Below, piece by piece: positions 13,830 through 15,793 of a stretch of 15,793 bases of DNA. This DNA comes from CAYLSV01 sp964386435 (GTDB taxonomy: Bacteria > Planctomycetota > Phycisphaerae > Tepidisphaerales > Tepidisphaeraceae): positions 1-15,793 of the forward strand of contig CAYLSV010000083.1 in assembly GCA_964386435.1 (NCBI GenBank), in the 5' to 3' direction. The translations under genes were made by a program, and so were the position numbers. Each line of letters starts with the position of its first letter. The first letter of the stretch is position 1. Below the pieces are notes generated by a model, which worked only from the letters and a program-made list of their open reading frames with translations, did not search any database and had not been told where the DNA came from.

Positions 13830-14666
13830 TTAGAACGGGTTCACCTTGTCATACAGCCGCGGCAGCAGCCCCTTCTTCACCGCGTCGGCGATCTGGCCGC
13901 CGGTGAACTTGCGGAGGTCGAGGTCGGCCATCTGCGTGCTGAGCACCGTGTTGTCGGCCGTCACGTCGTCGGCGCGGACGACGCCGGTGATGAGGAACAC
14001 CTGCTCCTCACGGTCGTGCGTGATCCGCTTGCGGCCGGCCAGCACGAGGTTGCCGTTGGGCTTGATGTCGATGATCTCGGCGGTGACTCGGGCTTGAAAA
14101 CGGTCGGAACGTTCGAACTCGCCCTCGCCCTCCCAGCCGCCGCTGCCGGTGATGTCGATCGTCGGCACGGTTCCGGTGACAGCGTCGTCGAGGCTCAGGT
14201 CATCGAGGTTCAGGCGGATGAACTGCCGCAATTGCGCCCGGAGAAACGCGCTCTTCTCCGTCTCCGCCTCGGCTTCGCTGCCGGCGCGACTGTCTTCGCG
14301 GACGACGATCGTGATCAGCTCGTGCTCGGTGAACAGCCGCGGCTCGGGCCGGCCGACAGTGAACAGGCTCGCTGACGCCAGCGTGTCCCGCCGGCCGATC
14401 GCCGCGCTCTGCTGGGCGTACAGCGACCCGCCGTCGGGCGGCAGCCGTGGGTCCCGCGGCGACGGCGGGGGCGTCGGTTCGGGCATGGTGCGGACATCAT
14501 CGCGGTCGGTGCCGTACGACGCCTGCGCCGGCTCCTGCTCGCCACGCTCCGNNNNNNNNNNCGCCGGCTCGGCCTCGTCCTCACGCCCCTGCTGCCCGAG
14601 TGCCGCCGCCGCCACGCAAAGCGTGAGCGCGATCACGGCATGTCGATTTATTCTGCGATTGAACAT
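13830..14666 (-). CDS. flgH: Flagellar L-ring protein FlgH (contains assembly gap)
   Basis: FlgH forms the outer-membrane L-ring around the flagellar rod. The 278-residue frame has a signal peptide (residues 1-24) and an acidic, Pro-rich segment (25-75). The FlgH core follows: GGSLYAQQSA, RLFTEHELITIVVRE, GSGGWEGEGEFERSDRF, NGNLVLAGRKRI and the usual end VVRADDVTADNTVLSTQMAD. The core is closely family-like. Most characterised FlgH proteins are lipoproteins, but here the only N-terminal Cys (Cys17, in LTLCVA) is not in a valid lipobox and a peptidase I-type site (AAALG) follows. Ten N at 14552-14561 fall in the acidic segment, so its true length and frame are uncertain, although the frame stays open across the gap. 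AAGGA precedes ATG 14666, and flgA ends 27 nt upstream; flgI does not follow. Confidence 0.92.
   Translation of the reverse strand: MFNRRINRHAVIALTLCVAAAALGQQGREDEAEPAXXXXERGEQEPAQASYGTDRDDVRTMPEPTPPPSPRDPRLPPDGGSLYAQQSAAIGRRDTLASASLFTVGRPEPRLFTEHELITIVVREDSRAGSEAEAETEKSAFLRAQLRQFIRLNLDDLSLDDAVTGTVPTIDITGSGGWEGEGEFERSDRFQARVTAEIIDIKPNGNLVLAGRKRITHDREEQVFLITGVVRADDVTADNTVLSTQMADLDLRKFTGGQIADAVKKGLLPRLYDKVNPF
14552..14561. other. Assembly gap (10 N) inside flgH
   Basis: Ten N lie in the low-complexity acidic region of flgH, between residues reading EDEAEPA and ERGEQEPAQ. Similar GCCGGCTC words flank it on both sides, so a collapsed short repeat is the likely cause. The apparent continuity of the frame depends on the placeholder length. 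Confidence 0.9.
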
Positions 14667-14693
14667 GATCTTTGGTCCTTGGTGCCTTCGTGC

Positions 14694-15722
14694 CTATCCG
14701 CCCAACTTCGCCTGCTGCGGCCCCGTCACGATCGCCGTGTACGTGCTACGCGTCGCCTCGTCCCGCAGCCGCACGGCCTGCCCGGCGGTGGCGTCTTCGA
14801 GGCTGCGGGCGACGGCCTTCACCGTCACGCCGCCCTCGGTGATCAGCACGCTCACGAACTGCCCCCGCCGCACCAGCGGCATCGGCCGGAGCATGCGCCG
14901 CGACAGCGGCGTGCCCGCCGTCAGTGCTCGGCTCGCGGCGGCTCCGACGATGTCCGCCTCGGTGGCGAACGGCACGCTGGGCGTGCGATCCAGCTCCACC
15001 GGCTGCCACTCGATGTCGCCCGTCGCCAGCGGCTCGCCGGCGGTCAGGTTTCGCGTCAGCACCGCCGCCTGGCTCATCTGGTAAACGTGTCCGGCAACGG
15101 TGTGCCGCTCGCCTTGGCCGTTCTTCTCGATTGTCACGACCCAGCCGCACCGCCCGAGCTTTCGGCCGCCGCTGGGCTGGATGTCGAACGCCACCGGCCC
15201 CTCGGGCAGCCGCAGCAAACGCTCGTCGGCCGTGAATTCGACGCGTACCCGATCAATCGAAATTCCCAATCGTTCGGCAGAGAACTCGATGATCCGGTCC
15301 CGCAACGTCGTCACCTCGGCGGCGGGCGTAACCTGCCGCCGAGCCGCGGCCGGCGGCGGGGCGGCGTGCCAGTCGGCTAGTTCGGCGGCTTCGTCGTACG
15401 CCGCGTCCAGACGTGAGATGGCCACCCGCCGCGCCCCAACCACCCGCACGCCCGCCGGGCTGATGCCCGCGCTTCGCAACGCATCAGCCACTTCGGCGGC
15501 GGTGATCTCGTGGTACTTGCGGTCGTCGAGCGTCATCACCTCGATGCGCCCGATCGCCCCATCCGGCTCGGCCAATCGGGCGATCTGTCGCAACGTGACT
15601 GACTTCCCGGTAACGCGGGCCTCGCCCACCAGCTCCACCGTTACGGCATCCGCCGCCGGCACGAACACCTCGCCCCGCGCAGCGGTGACGAACAACGTGA
15701 GTGTGAGAAAAAGGAGTCGCAT
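14694..15722 (-). CDS. flgA: Flagellar basal-body P-ring formation protein FlgA
   Basis: FlgA is a periplasmic chaperone that helps FlgI assemble into the P-ring. The 342-residue product starts with a signal peptide (MRLLFLTLTLFVTAARG). A long N-terminal extension of about 185 residues follows. The SAF/ChapFlgA region is then seen in VLTRNLTAGEPLATGDIEWQ, ALTAGTPLSRRML, VRRGQFVSVLI and AVARSLEDATAGQAVRLRDE, ending with YTAIVTGPQQAKL. E. coli FlgA has 219 residues, so this is a long version. ATG 15722 is preferred because AGAGGA precedes it by about 7 nt and the signal peptide starts there; an in-frame start at 15746 is possible. It heads the visible flgA-flgH pair. Bases 15723-15793 show no flgG C-terminus, so flgA may start its own transcript or flgG lies further upstream. 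Confidence 0.9.
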   Translation of the reverse strand: MRLLFLTLTLFVTAARGEVFVPAADAVTVELVGEARVTGKSVTLRQIARLAEPDGAIGRIEVMTLDDRKYHEITAAEVADALRSAGISPAGVRVVGARRVAISRLDAAYDEAAELADWHAAPPPAAARRQVTPAAEVTTLRDRIIEFSAERLGISIDRVRVEFTADERLLRLPEGPVAFDIQPSGGRKLGRCGWVVTIEKNGQGERHTVAGHVYQMSQAAVLTRNLTAGEPLATGDIEWQPVELDRTPSVPFATEADIVGAAASRALTAGTPLSRRMLRPMPLVRRGQFVSVLITEGGVTVKAVARSLEDATAGQAVRLRDEATRSTYTAIVTGPQQAKLGG

Positions 15723-15758
15723 GATCGTTTCCTCTAGAGTTCGCACGAAGTGAGGTAG

Positions 15759-15779
15759 CTGCGGTGCAACGCCCCGCAG
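15759..15779. other. Short hairpin upstream of flgA
   Basis: CTGCGG at 15759-15764 pairs with CCGCAG at 15774-15779 across a 9-nt loop, 37 bp upstream of the flgA start. It could be the terminator of a gene beyond the window edge or a leader structure; there is no T-run. The remaining bases to the window end show no coding signal. Confidence 0.25.
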
Positions 15780-15793
15780 TCCGGACGGCGGTG

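Noticed and set aside
1..15793. tRNA or rRNA genes
   Set aside because: No T-loop/acceptor pattern of a tRNA and no conserved rRNA blocks were noticed on either strand.

Overview
The window looks like a high-GC contig from a Planctomycetota bacterium, most likely of the Phycisphaerae type, and probably from a scaffolded draft or metagenome assembly because it carries two runs of exactly ten N (734-743 and 14552-14561). The taxonomic guess rests on the combination of a PEP-CTERM protein, exopolysaccharide-type glycosyltransferases and methyltransferases, a C-x-P-x-R sulfatase, a glycine-rich GRDP-like membrane protein and flagellar L/P-ring genes. It is inference, since no marker gene settles it. 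No rRNA, tRNA or CRISPR array was seen.

Layout. 1-556 (-): N-terminal part of a GT-B-like glycosyltransferase that runs off the left edge. 557-858: repeat-rich spacer with an assembly gap. 859-2786 (-): metK preceded by a small lipoprotein gene, with a strong stem-loop between them. 2866-4176 (+): homoserine dehydrogenase, divergent from the lipoprotein gene and convergent with a glycine/cysteine-tailed membrane protein (4182-4946, -). 4947-5951: about 1 kb with no intact gene, holding a probable decayed IS5-type transposase fragment. 5952-6170 (-): small Hva1/TUDOR-like protein. 6171-6629: non-coding, with an inverted repeat and a terminator. 6630-7349 (-): PEP-CTERM surface protein. 7523-8593 (-): GT4 glycosyltransferase. 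8594-8913: palindromic repeat region. 8914-12323 (+): GT2-acetyltransferase fusion, FkbM methyltransferase and a second class I methyltransferase. 12360-13796 (-): sulfatase. 13830-15722 (-): flgA-flgH.

How they may work together. The centre (6630-12323) reads as a small surface-polysaccharide unit: two glycosyltransferases, an O-acetyltransferase domain and two SAM-dependent methyltransferases beside an exosortase substrate. In bacteria with PEP-CTERM proteins, exosortase systems are known to accompany exopolysaccharide loci. The left part supplies homoserine (hom) and SAM (metK), the donor for both methyltransferases, although this proximity may be coincidence. The right edge is the start of a flagellar rod/ring operon that lacks flgI at its usual place after flgH.

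The most noteworthy points are the one-chain GT2-WcaF fusion, a dispersed palindromic repeat at two places in the polysaccharide unit, a second repeat family near metK, a possible switch-like metK leader, and -10-like hexamers placed only 6-8 nt before several start codons, which suggests leaderless transcription.
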